Part shown: piece by piece, positions 7,130 through 16,300 of the stretch | Layout of the letters: each line of letters begins with the position of its first letter | Position numbering within the stretch: the first letter of the stretch is position 1 | Source: Nocardia vermiculata NBRC 100427 | GTDB taxonomy: Bacteria > Actinomycetota > Actinomycetes > Mycobacteriales > Mycobacteriaceae | Assembly: GCF_001613265.1 (NCBI RefSeq) | Contig: NZ_BDCA01000009.1 | Location: forward strand, 1-37,300 | Length of the DNA: 37,300 bases | Reading direction: 5' to 3' | Notes under the pieces: model-generated | What the model was told of the DNA's origin: nothing | Seen by the model: the letters and a program-made list of their open reading frames with translations, nothing else | Databases searched by the model: none | Made by a program: the position numbers and the translations under genes

Positions 7130-7891
7130 GTGAACGAAGCACTACGACGAGCCATGACGAAGGCCGATGTGTCCGAGGAGGATTTGGCCGCAGCGTGCAT
7201 GGTCGACACCAAAACGGTTATGCGTTGGATAACGCATCCGACGCGGGTACCGCACTCACGGCATCGCCTGACCGTGTGCGACACCCTTGGAGTAGAGGAG
7301 GCTGAGTTGTGGCCTTCGGCAGTACGGGTGAGCCTCAAGACCGGTCCCGATCGCGAGATCATCCAGGTCTGGCCCTATCGATCAGCGGCGCCACAATCGC
7401 TGTGGCGCACGCTGATTCATAGTGCGAAGCACGAAATCACTTTTGCCGGCTATACCAACTATTTCGTCTGGCTGGAGCATGCCAATCTCGGAAAGACTCT
7501 GCGTCGGAAAGAGTCCGATGGATGCCGTATCCGATTCCTGATCGGCGATCCGGACAGTCATGTCACGCGCGACCGTGAGGAGGAAGAAGGTGTTCCCCTT
7601 ACCCTGTCGACGCGCATAGCCGTCACTGTGGGCGAGCTGACCAAATTGCGTGACTGCGGCGGCATACAGGCACGACACAGCACAGGACACGTGCACCTAT
7701 CGGTGTTTCGCTTCGACAATGACATGATCGTGACACCAATACTTGCACGTCACGTGGGCCACGACGCGCCCATGTTGCACGTCCGACGGGAACAAGACGA
7801 TGGCATGTTCGACCGTTTCGCCGAGCATGTGGAGGAACTGTGGTCACGCGGGCGGGATATTTGGGAGGACAACGACTGTGGGACGCATTGA
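7130..7891 (+). CDS. HTH regulator with C-terminal DUF5919/PLD-like domain
   Basis: 253 residues from GTG 7130, preceded by GGGGG. Residues 1-60 form a short helix-turn-helix (VNEALRRAMTKADVSEEDLAAACMVDTKTVMRWI, then a VCDTLGVEEAELWP cap). Residues 75-245 match the DUF5919 pattern: SLWRTLIHSAKHEITFAGYTNYF, CRIRFLIGDPDSHVTRDREEE, TRIAVTVGELTKL, HLSVFRFDNDMIV, DAPMLHVRREQDDGMFDRFAEHVEELW. This region has a phospholipase-D-like layout but no HKD motif, so catalysis is doubtful. The gene overlaps the following NUDIX gene by 14 bases, implying translational coupling. Such pairs recur in actinobacteria; the signal sensed is not known. Autoregulation through the upstream repeats is likely. Confidence 0.8.
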   Translation: MNEALRRAMTKADVSEEDLAAACMVDTKTVMRWITHPTRVPHSRHRLTVCDTLGVEEAELWPSAVRVSLKTGPDREIIQVWPYRSAAPQSLWRTLIHSAKHEITFAGYTNYFVWLEHANLGKTLRRKESDGCRIRFLIGDPDSHVTRDREEEEGVPLTLSTRIAVTVGELTKLRDCGGIQARHSTGHVHLSVFRFDNDMIVTPILARHVGHDAPMLHVRREQDDGMFDRFAEHVEELWSRGRDIWEDNDCGTH

Positions 7892-8345
7892 CTACCAGGA
7901 CGATCCTGACGCACCCGAGCCCAATTCCCTTGTACCCGCTGCTTCCGTTGTAGTCGTGGACGACTCGGGGAGCGTCCTCCTTCAACGACGAGTGGACAAC
8001 GGTATGTGGGCACTACCTGGCGGCAAAATGGAACTCGGGGAGTCGTTGGCAGAGTGCGGAATCCGAGAGACCAAGGAAGAGACCGGGCTGGATGTCGAAA
8101 TAGCCGGAATCATCGGCACCTACACGAACCCCAACCACATCTTCGCCTATGACGACGGCGAAGTGCGCCAGGAGTTTTCGATCTGCCTTCTCGGCAAGCC
8201 GGTCGGGGGAACCCTCGCTGTCTCGGATGAATCACATGAGGTCGGCTGGTTTGCTCCCGAGGACATAGATCGCCTCCCGATGGTGGACAACATTCGCCGC
8301 CGTTTCGAGGACTGGCGATCGGGGGCATTTCCGGTCGTCAGGTGA
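7878..8345 (+). CDS. NUDIX hydrolase
   Basis: 155 residues from GTG 7878, which has GGGAGG upstream within the preceding gene. The NUDIX box is complete: GGKMELGESLAECGIRETKEETGLDV (residues about 51-76), with the RE..EE residues that bind the divalent metal. It is preceded by SLVPAASVVVVDDSGSVLLQRRVDNGMWALPGG. The family hydrolyses nucleoside diphosphates linked to other groups (NDP-sugars, oxidised dNTPs, NADH, alarmones); specificity is not readable. Translationally coupled to the HTH-DUF5919 gene. Confidence 0.9.
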   Translation: MGRIDYQDDPDAPEPNSLVPAASVVVVDDSGSVLLQRRVDNGMWALPGGKMELGESLAECGIRETKEETGLDVEIAGIIGTYTNPNHIFAYDDGEVRQEFSICLLGKPVGGTLAVSDESHEVGWFAPEDIDRLPMVDNIRRRFEDWRSGAFPVVR

Positions 8346-8475
8346 CGGACTCGATGCTCGGCGAACAGGCCGCCTCCGAGCGGTGATCGCATCGGTCCCG
8401 GCTAGCCGGCATCGGAATCGCCCCCGGCAGAAAATGGGGCGCTGGACGCACCCAGGTAGAGGTAGCTTGTCGTCC

Positions 8476-9030
8476 GTGACCGGACACATAATTATCCTGA
8501 CCGGCCCGCCGGGGGCCGGCAAGTCCACTCTCGCTGCGAAACTCGCCTCCAGTTACAGCAGAGGCGTCCATCTGCACACGGACGACTTCTGGCACTACAT
8601 CGTCTCGGGTGCGATACCTCCGTACGATCCCGCTTCTCATGCGCAGAACCAGACGGTGATGGATGTGATTGCAGGCGCCGCCTACACCTATGCCCTGAGC
8701 GGCTTCACCACTGTGGTCGATGGAGTCGTAGGGCCGTGGATGCTCGATCATTTCCGGGCCGGGGCGACACCGCAGTCGGCACCGCCAGTGCATTACGTGG
8801 TGCTTCGGCCGGAGCGCGGCACGACGCTGACGCGCGCTCGCGCCCGGACCGCGCCGACCGCGCTGACCGACGAGGGGCCGATCCTCACCATGTGGGATCA
8901 GTTCTCCGACCTCGGCGAGTTCGAGTCTCACGTACTCGACACCTCGCAGGAGTCGGAAGCGCGCAGCGCCCGGCGGGTGGCAGAGGCTGTCGAGGACGGC
9001 CGGTTCCGCCTGTTCACCGGACAGCACTGA
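8476..9030 (+). CDS. P-loop ATPase / small-molecule kinase-like protein
   Basis: 184 residues from GTG 8476 (TTG 8467 is closer to an AGAGG ribosome site and also possible). Walker A is ILTGPPGAGKSTLAAKLA near the start, followed by HLHTDDFWHYI, an acidic pair as in gluconate kinase, chloramphenicol phosphotransferase and zeta-toxin-like kinases. GFTTVVDGVVGPWML is the expected Walker B-like strand, and HYVVLRPERGTTLTRARAR the LID/Arg region. It probably phosphorylates a small molecule; the substrate is unknown. It follows the NUDIX gene by 130 bases on the same strand and may be co-transcribed, with the palindrome at 9053 as terminator. Confidence 0.78.
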   Translation: MTGHIIILTGPPGAGKSTLAAKLASSYSRGVHLHTDDFWHYIVSGAIPPYDPASHAQNQTVMDVIAGAAYTYALSGFTTVVDGVVGPWMLDHFRAGATPQSAPPVHYVVLRPERGTTLTRARARTAPTALTDEGPILTMWDQFSDLGEFESHVLDTSQESEARSARRVAEAVEDGRFRLFTGQH

Positions 9031-9052
9031 GCGCTAACGGCGCCACTGGGCA

Positions 9053-9078
9053 GGCGCTCGCCGGTACCGGCGAGCGCC
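9053..9078. terminator. 26-base perfect palindrome between convergent genes
   Basis: GGCGCTCGCCGGT followed by its exact complement. It sits in the 64-base gap between the kinase-like gene and the SRPBCC gene, which end facing each other. It likely acts as a two-way terminator or transcription barrier. There is no U-tract on either side. Confidence 0.6.
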
Positions 9079-9094
9079 CGGGCATATTGTCGGT

Positions 9095-9487
9095 TCAGCC
9101 GGCCTCCACAAGCCCTTTCAACCGCTCGAGATCCGCTTCCACCATCCCGGTATCCCGGTCGAACTCCTCGTCGGTGAGTTCGATCTGCCGGATCGTGAAC
9201 ACGATTTCCGCCCCTTCCGGGTGGGCGAGGATCCGCACGGGATTCGTGACGATCGTCCCGGAAGGCAAGGTGACATCGTGATCGATCACGCCGTACTCGT
9301 TGCGCGGCACGAAACGCACGGCGACCTTGCCCATGGGTGAATCGACGAAAAGCGTGTCCCCCTCCCGAACAACCTCGGTCTTGGCCAGACCCGCAGCCCA
9401 TTTCGGCAGGTTGTCCGGATTCGAGGCGAACTCGTACACCGCTTCCGGTGATGCCGCGATCACACGGCTGACGTGGCGACTGTTCAT
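9095..9487 (-). CDS. SRPBCC (START-like) family protein
   Basis: 130 residues from ATG 9487; an upstream extension to 9562 has no family resemblance. The opening HVSRVIAASPEAVYEFASNPDNLPKWAAGL is the classic polyketide-cyclase/dehydrase start, and the rest alternates strands (DTLFVDSPMGKVAVRFVPRNEYGVIDHDVTL) before the C-terminal amphipathic helix (TGMVEADLERLKGLVEAG). These proteins bind hydrophobic ligands in a deep pocket; most actinobacterial members have no known ligand. It ends against the palindrome at 9053. Confidence 0.85.
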   Translation of the reverse strand: MNSRHVSRVIAASPEAVYEFASNPDNLPKWAAGLAKTEVVREGDTLFVDSPMGKVAVRFVPRNEYGVIDHDVTLPSGTIVTNPVRILAHPEGAEIVFTIRQIELTDEEFDRDTGMVEADLERLKGLVEAG

Positions 9488-9580
9488 CGGCCTATCGTGA
9501 CATCCAGCACCGACAGTTGGCCGACCCACAGCGTTCGAGCGCCCAGCTTCAGCAGCCATCACACCGATGCTGCCTGACTG

Positions 9581-9619
9581 AACAAAAAGAGAGGCTCCGC
9601 GGTGGGCGGAGCCTCTCTT
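9581..9619 (-). terminator. Intrinsic terminator of the siderophore/transport operon
   Basis: A perfect 14-base stem, AAGAGAGGCTCCGC (9587-9600) with GCGGAGCCTCTCTT (9606-9619), and a 5-base loop. On the minus strand it lies 12 bases after the stop of the last ABC gene and is followed by TTTTTGTT. This is a textbook Rho-independent terminator, which is uncommon in such high-GC genomes and marks the operon end. Confidence 0.9.
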
Positions 9620-9631
9620 CCCGTTCGACGC

Positions 9632-11362
9632 TCAGGCCGAGACCAGGTGCCAGCCGGTTGCGCGGGAACGCTCCGACCAGAAGCCTGCGTAGCGGCCACC
9701 GAGTTCCAGCAGCTCGTCGTGGGTGCCGCGTTCGACGATCTGTCCGTCCTGGACGAACAGGATCTGATCGGCGTGCGCGATGGTTGCCAGGCGGTGCGCT
9801 ACCACGACGACCGTCTTGTCGCGGGTCAGTTCGTGGATGCCGCGGACGACCGCGGCCTCGCTGTGCGGGTCGAGGGCGCTGGTTGCCTCGTCGAGCAGGA
9901 CGATCGGGGCGTCCTTCAGCAGGGCGCGGGCGATCGACACTCGTTGCCGCTCACCGCCGGACAGAGCGGTGCCACCCTCGCCAACCGCGGCGTCCCAACC
10001 GTCGGGCAGGCGGTCGGCGATCTCGTCGACCCGGGCGATTTCACCGGCCCGGCGTACCTGCTCGGGTGTGGCGTCCGGATTGCCGATGCGAATGTTCTCC
10101 GAGATGGTCTCGTCGAACAGGTAGACATCCTGGAACACCAGCGATACCTGGCCGAGCAGGGTTTCCGAGGGCTGCTGCCGCACGTCGTGGCCGGCGACGG
10201 TGATACTGCCGGAGCCGACGTCGTAGAAGCGGGAGGCCAGTTTCAGCAGGGTGGTTTTGCCGCCACCGGAGGGGCCGACGATGGCTGTGGTGGTGCCGGC
10301 GGGGACGGTGAACGACACACCGTCGATAACCTTGTCGCCGTCGCGGTAACCGAATTCGACGTTGTCGAACACGATGTCGGCCGCGCCTGGGGTGACCGGT
10401 TCGGTGTGCTCGGGGAGGTCGGGCTCGGCCAGGAATTCGGTGATCCGGTCGGCCGCGTCGCCGGCACTGCGCAGGGCGGTGCTCAGCTGGGCGGCGCGGT
10501 TGATCGGCTCGATGAAGCGGGCGGTGACCGCGATCAACGCGACGGTCGCGGGGATGGACAGATCACCGCCGGTGCCCCGGGCCACCACGACCGAGACCAC
10601 GATCAGGAAGACGATCTGCACGCACAGTGCGAACACCATCAGGCCGGGCACACTGGCCGCGATCATCCGGCGGGACGCGCGCTGCTGTTCCTGCAGGGCC
10701 CGGGTGAGTGCCCGGTTCCCGGCGCCGACGGCCCCGAAGGCGCGCAGTACCGGCTGGGCCTGCGCGAATTCGACCACCCGGGAATTGGCTTCCACGGCGG
10801 CGGCATCGAGTTGCCGGTCCGCGCGGGTGTAGCTGTTGTTGGCCCAATTGCTGACGAACAGCAGCACCGGGAGGCTGATCAGCATGACCAGGGCGATCCG
10901 CCAGTCGATGAACAGCACACCGATCGCGACACCGACCGGAACCAGCACCGCGGTGATCACCGGCGCCAGCAGATAGTTGACGACGTTGAGGATTTCGCGC
11001 ACGCCGCCGACGGTCATCTTGGAGATGGAGCCCGCGTTGGCGGTGCCGAACCAGCCCAGTGGCAGCGTGCTCAGGTGGTCACCGAGGCGGGTCTGCACCC
11101 CGCGCAACATGCCCACACCGATGCGCAGACCGACCAGCAACTGCTGATACGAGCATGCCGAGGCCACCAGGACCGCGACCGCCAGCCAGATGGTCCAGCG
11201 CCACGCGCTGCCGAAATTACCGTCGAACAGGGCCTGCAGCACCGGGATCAGCAGCAGATACGCCGCGATCTGGCCCAGTGCGCCGACACCGATCAAGCTC
11301 AGATAGCTGGGAACGTGTCGGCGCAGATCCGTCGGGATGAGCGCGAAAACCTTCCTGATCAT
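9632..11362 (-). CDS. ABC transporter half, IrtB-like (siderophore import)
   Basis: 576 residues with six-helix ABC-exporter-fold membrane domain (1-320) fused to an ATPase. Walker A is IVGPSGGGKTTLLKL, Q-loop VFQDVYLF, signature LSGGERQRVSIARALL, Walker B PIVLLDEATSALD, H-loop VVAHRL; all catalytic residues are present. The N-terminus (MIRKVFALIPTDLRRH), the PLGWF segment and the ending GRYAGFWSERSRATGWHL closely resemble mycobacterial IrtB as I recall it. Mycobacterial IrtAB has exporter architecture but imports ferric mycobactin/carboxymycobactin. The ATG overlaps the stop of the partner gene by 4 bases, so the two proteins are translationally coupled and surely form a heterodimer. Last gene before the operon terminator. 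Confidence 0.85.
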   Translation of the reverse strand: MIRKVFALIPTDLRRHVPSYLSLIGVGALGQIAAYLLLIPVLQALFDGNFGSAWRWTIWLAVAVLVASACSYQQLLVGLRIGVGMLRGVQTRLGDHLSTLPLGWFGTANAGSISKMTVGGVREILNVVNYLLAPVITAVLVPVGVAIGVLFIDWRIALVMLISLPVLLFVSNWANNSYTRADRQLDAAAVEANSRVVEFAQAQPVLRAFGAVGAGNRALTRALQEQQRASRRMIAASVPGLMVFALCVQIVFLIVVSVVVARGTGGDLSIPATVALIAVTARFIEPINRAAQLSTALRSAGDAADRITEFLAEPDLPEHTEPVTPGAADIVFDNVEFGYRDGDKVIDGVSFTVPAGTTTAIVGPSGGGKTTLLKLASRFYDVGSGSITVAGHDVRQQPSETLLGQVSLVFQDVYLFDETISENIRIGNPDATPEQVRRAGEIARVDEIADRLPDGWDAAVGEGGTALSGGERQRVSIARALLKDAPIVLLDEATSALDPHSEAAVVRGIHELTRDKTVVVVAHRLATIAHADQILFVQDGQIVERGTHDELLELGGRYAGFWSERSRATGWHLVSA

Positions 11363-13323
11363 CGGCTTTCCCCTTCCGCATCGCGTCCGCTCCCGGCAGG
11401 CTCACCCTCGAGCACCCCGATCGACGCCTCGTTCTGTTCCCACAGCCGCTGATACAGCCCACCGGCGACCGACAGGGCCGCATGCTCGCCGGATTCGACG
11501 ATCGCGCCGTTCTCCAGCACCAGAATCCGGTCCACGCCGGTGATGGTGTGCAGCCGGTGCGCGATCACCAGGACCGTGCGGCCGGCGACCAGGACTGCCA
11601 GCGCGTCCTGCACGGCGGCCTCGGATTCGGGATCGGCGAAGGCGGTGGCCTCGTCGAGCACCAGGACCGGGGTGTCCGCGAGCAGAGTGCGCGCGATCGA
11701 CAATCGTTGTGCCTCACCGCCGGACAGCATCGCGTCGACACCGATTTCGGAGTCGTAGCCGCGCGGCAGTTCCAGGATGCGGTCGTGGATCTGGGCGGCT
11801 CGCGCCACCCGTTCGATCGCGGCGGCGTCGGCGTCCGGGCGAGCCAGGGCGATGTTCTCGCGGACGGTGCCGCGGATCATCTGCACGTCCTGCAGCACGA
11901 ATCCGACGGTGCGGTAGAGCTCTTCGGTGGAGAACTCGCGAATATCCTTACCGCCGAGCGTGATGCGGCCGGCGGTGACGTCGTAGAACCGTGGCAGCAG
12001 CCGGGCCAGGGTGGACTTGCCCGAACCGCTCGGGCCGACCAGCGCGGTGATCGTGCCGGGGGCGAGTTCGACATCGACACCGTTCAGGACGGTCCGGTCG
12101 GCGCGGTAGCCGAAGCTGACGTCCTCGAATCGGACCGCCACACCGGCATCGGCCACGGGCGCAGTCGATTGTGACTCGGCGGGAGTTTCCAGTTCCGGGG
12201 TCTGCTGCAGCTCGTGCAGTCGTACCGCCGCAGCACCGCCCTCGCGCAATGCCTGGCCGCCGAACCCGATGCCCAGCAGCGCACTGCCCAGACCGATGCC
12301 GAGCAGCAGGAATGGCAGGATATCGACCGGATCCGTCCACCCCAGATCGGCGAAGCCCAGTCCGGCGACGACCACAACCAGCATGAGCAGCACCGGGGTC
12401 AGCATGACCTCCGACGCCGACTGGAGTTTGGTGATCGGTACCTTCCAGGCGAGCAGGTTGTCGGCGGTCTTGTCGACCGCGCGCTGGAACGTGCTGTGCG
12501 CCTTGCGTGCGCGACCGAAGGCGCGGACCACCTGGATTCCGTCGACGAATTCGATGATCGACTGTTCGATGGCACGCTCGCTGCCGACGAACTCCATGAG
12601 CCGCGTCGTATGGGTCTTCCCCATCATGGCCGCCAGCCCGCGGGTGTAGAGGACCAGCGGGATCAGCAGGATCAGGGTCAGCCGCCAGTCGACGGTGAAC
12701 AGGTAGATCAGCGCGATCAGCTGAACGGTCACCGCGCTCACGAATTCCAGCCGCGCATGGGCGACCAGATAGTGCAGGGCCTCCACATCGTCCTGCAGGA
12801 ATTTCTTCACCTCACCGGAGCTGCGTTCGGTGAACCAGCCGAGCGGGACTCGGGACAGCTTCGCCGCCACCGTTTGCCGCAGGCTCAGCTGGAAGTCGGC
12901 ATCGACCGAATGCGCCCAGATCAACGCGACGACCTCGAGCAGACCGCGGACCACCATGATGACCACGGCCGCGATCACCAGTGCCCACACCTTGCCGGTG
13001 TCGATCGATCCGCCGCCGGTCGCGCCGGACAGCAGTTCCCGGCATGCCTCGACGATCAGGACGAACGGCACCACCGAGCAGACCGACGCCAGCACGATGA
13101 CCAGACTGGCCAGGGTCAGGGCACCGTTGACCGGCTCGAGGACCTTCTTCTTCGCGAGGCCGTCGGCGCGCTTCTGCTGCTTGAGTGCGACCTTGTCCGG
13201 CGGTAACGGCGCGGCGGGTTCCGGGGAGGGCGGCGCCTCCTGCACTTGCGGTCCGGCCGGGGCGTTCGGTTGCTGCCCGGCGGTGTCGACCGTCATCGGC
13301 GTCTCCCTCCCATTATCGGTCAT
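11359..13323 (-). CDS. ABC transporter half, IrtA-like but without the SIP reductase domain
   Basis: 654 residues. About 60 Pro/Ala-rich residues are followed by a six-helix membrane domain (roughly 65-370; PLGWFTERSSGEVKKFLQDDVEALHYLVAHAR) and a complete ATPase: Walker A LVGPSGSGKSTLARL, signature LSGGEAQRLSIARTLL, Walker B VLVLDEATAFAD, H-loop VIAHRL. It is the partner of the IrtB-like subunit, which it overlaps by 4 bases, and its own start overlaps the MbtF-like NRPS stop by 4 bases. Mycobacterial IrtA is about 200 residues longer because of an N-terminal FAD-binding siderophore-interaction domain that reduces ferric mycobactin; no such domain is present here. Direction of transport (import versus product export) is inferred from the IrtB resemblance only. 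Confidence 0.82.
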   Translation of the reverse strand: MTDNGRETPMTVDTAGQQPNAPAGPQVQEAPPSPEPAAPLPPDKVALKQQKRADGLAKKKVLEPVNGALTLASLVIVLASVCSVVPFVLIVEACRELLSGATGGGSIDTGKVWALVIAAVVIMVVRGLLEVVALIWAHSVDADFQLSLRQTVAAKLSRVPLGWFTERSSGEVKKFLQDDVEALHYLVAHARLEFVSAVTVQLIALIYLFTVDWRLTLILLIPLVLYTRGLAAMMGKTHTTRLMEFVGSERAIEQSIIEFVDGIQVVRAFGRARKAHSTFQRAVDKTADNLLAWKVPITKLQSASEVMLTPVLLMLVVVVAGLGFADLGWTDPVDILPFLLLGIGLGSALLGIGFGGQALREGGAAAVRLHELQQTPELETPAESQSTAPVADAGVAVRFEDVSFGYRADRTVLNGVDVELAPGTITALVGPSGSGKSTLARLLPRFYDVTAGRITLGGKDIREFSTEELYRTVGFVLQDVQMIRGTVRENIALARPDADAAAIERVARAAQIHDRILELPRGYDSEIGVDAMLSGGEAQRLSIARTLLADTPVLVLDEATAFADPESEAAVQDALAVLVAGRTVLVIAHRLHTITGVDRILVLENGAIVESGEHAALSVAGGLYQRLWEQNEASIGVLEGEPAGSGRDAEGESR

Positions 13324-16300
13324 CCTGATGTCTCGGCTGGTTCGAAGATCTCACACAGTACGGTCCGCCAGACAGCGGTGCGCGCGTCGGCGGCGGCCTC
13401 GTCCAGGACCGCGGAGTTGATGTCGAACACCGCGACCAGCGACGGTCCTGAATCATTCGCCACCACGGCGGTATTCACATCGATGGTGAACCGCACCGGC
13501 AGATCCGGATGGACCGCGACCCCGAATTCGGCGCTCAGGTCGGTGAGCGGGACCGGGGTCCAGGGGCCGCTACCGAACTGCAGCATGTCGAATCGGCCCA
13601 GATGGTTGAGCCGGATCTGGCCGCGCGCCGCCAGGGTGCGATCGGCCAGCGGTGCGGGACCGATGCGCGGGGACCACGATCTCGACTCGGCGGCGGGAAT
13701 CAGGACCGTCTCCTCGACGGTGAACCAGCCGACCCGGCGGGTGTCGTCGTCGGGGGCGCGGCCGTGCGATTCGCGGGTGACGGCGATCTGCCCGGCGTCG
13801 CCGGTATCGGCGACCACCCGCGCACACGCCATCAGCAGCAGATCGTCCAGTGCCACACCGGTTTCCGATGCACGCTCGAGGAGTGCCGCAGTAGCGTCGG
13901 GACCCAGGTCGACGGTGCGCTGGATCGTCTTGCCGGCCCGATCGCGGTGCGGGTCGGTGAAGCGACCCGACAACGGCACACCGAGGGTGGGCAGGGTGTG
14001 TTCCGGCGCGACCGGTGAATCCGGCTCGGCCACTGTTTCGTTCAGCGGCAGTTCGCCCTGTTCCATGCGGCGCAGGTCGTCGACCAGGATCAGCCACGAC
14101 ACCACATCCACCGCGAGGTGGTGAACGGCCAGCAGCAGGCGGGGGGTGGCCCCGGGGAGCAGGGTGGCGGCGATCATCCGGCCGTGGTCCGGGTCGAGAC
14201 GGGCCACGGTGTCGGCCAACTGCCGGGCGGGCTGCTGAGTCTGCTCGGCCACGATGAACAGTTCGGCGGCGCTCGAGGTTTCCCCGACCACCAGCACCGG
14301 ACCGCCCTCGTGGTCGATGTCCAGGCGCGACCGCAGGGTGGGGTGGGCGAGAGCCAAGGCCTCGAGACGCTCGAGCACGGAATCGGCCGTGACGCCGGGG
14401 CTCAGCGAAAGCACCTGTGACTGTGCGAGATAGCGGTAGTCGCCGTGGCCTATGATCTCGCGGGCGAGGGCGGTAAGCGGCAGGACCGCCCCCGCGGGGG
14501 TGAGTTCGGCGAGTGTTTCGTCGCCGGTACCGGCTTCGTCGAGTCGTTCGGCGAGATCACGAAGGTCGGCCGCGCCCAGCACTTCTCGCGCGGACACGCG
14601 ATATCCGGCGCTGCGCAGCCGCGACACCAGATCGATCACGCCGATGCTGTCGATGCCGAGATCGACCAGACTGTCCAGGATTCCGATGCGGGCACCACTC
14701 GCGCCACTCATCGCTTCGAGCACCGTGAGTAGAGCGCGTTCGGTATCGGTGTTCGGCTGGGCGGCCGCACCGGTCGGCGCGGGCCGAGCCAGCAGCGCGG
14801 TCGCGGCATGCACGTCCAGCTTGTCGTTGCGGTTCAACGGGATCTCGTCGACCGCCACGATCCGAGTGGGTACCAGGAACTGCGGCAGCCGGCGGGCGAG
14901 TTCCGAACGAATACCCGATACCGGGCGTTCGCTGACGACCAAGGCGCCCAACCGCATCCGCCCGTTGTCCAGGAAGGCCAGTGCGGCGGCGTGCCGGACG
15001 CCGTCGAGTTCACGCAACACCACGCTGACCTCGTCGGGCTCGACACGGTAGCCGTTGATCTTCACCTGACTGTCGATGCGCCCCTCGTAGGCGACGGTGC
15101 CGTCGACTGCGCGACGCACCAGATCGCCGGTTCGGTACCGCCGCTCACCGTCGGCGCCGGCGACGAAACTCGTGGCCGTGGTGGCCGGACGGCCCAGATA
15201 CCCGAGCGCGAGCTGCGGGCCGTAGATGTAGAGCTCACCCTGGCCGCCCGCAGGCACCGGCCGCAACCGATGGTCGAGCACGTGTGCGGTAAGGCCGTCG
15301 AAGGTGCGGCCGATGGTGGGCGCATCGTGGTCGTGCACCTCCGCCATCAACGCCTCGACCGTGGTTTCGGTCGGGCCGTAGAAGTTGATCACCCGGGTAG
15401 TGGGCAGCCCACGCAGACGTTGCCAGGTGTCCGGGCTGATCGCCTCACCGCCGAGGGCGAGCACCGCCAGCGGGCAGTATTCCGCGCCGTCGCGGTCCCG
15501 GAACAGTCCGGCTGCGATCAGGCGGTTCAGCATGGACGGCGAGGTATCGAAGATATCGATACCGAGCTCGTCGATGGCGGCCACGATGCGCTCCGCATCG
15601 GTGCGGACCTCGTCGCCGAGCATCACGACCGTCTGACCGCTCAACAAGGCGACGGTCGGCTGCCAGGCGGCATCGAAGCCGGTCGACCAGCCGTGCCCGA
15701 TCCGCAGACCGCGCCCGAGCGCTGCCGAAACCGGCGCGAAGATGCGGCGTTCGTGGTTGGCCCAGTGATTGAGCAGCGCCCGATGCGGGACGGCGACCCC
15801 CTTGGGGCGACCGGTGGTGCCGGAAGTGAAGACGACATAGAACGGTGCGCTGGAATACGTGGCGGCAGCGGCAGGCAGCGCCTCGCTATCGGAAGAGACT
15901 GCAGCAGCCAACTCCGTATCGAAATCTGTTGCCGCACCGTCGATCCGGAGGTGACCGGCAGAGTCCGGAATTCCGTGCAGGCATTCCACGCCCTGCGCCC
16001 GCACCGCGGCGAGCAGCTCACCGCGATCGGCATCGGCCAGCACGATCCGTACACCGCTGGTACTCAGCAGGTACGCCACCCGGTCGGCGGGTGTGGCGGG
16101 GTCCACGTGCACACACATCGCGCCGGTACGACCGACCGCGAAAGGCGCGTGCAGCACTCGGCGATCACGCGGGAGCATGACTGCCACCGCATCCCCCGGT
16201 CCCACACCGGCCGCGCGCAGATCGGCGGCCAATGCCTGTACAGCTGTGGCGAATTCGCCGAAACTGTGTTCACCGCCGGCGTCGACGACCGCAGTGCGCT

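Noticed and set aside
9602..11452. 616-residue plus-strand ORF opposite the IrtB-like gene
   Set aside because: Composition is Asp/Gly/Gln/His-rich with no family motif; it is the antisense shadow of a well-supported ABC transporter gene in high-GC DNA.
12214..13206. 330-residue plus-strand ORF opposite the IrtA-like gene
   Set aside because: Gln/Asp/Arg-rich shadow without recognisable domains.
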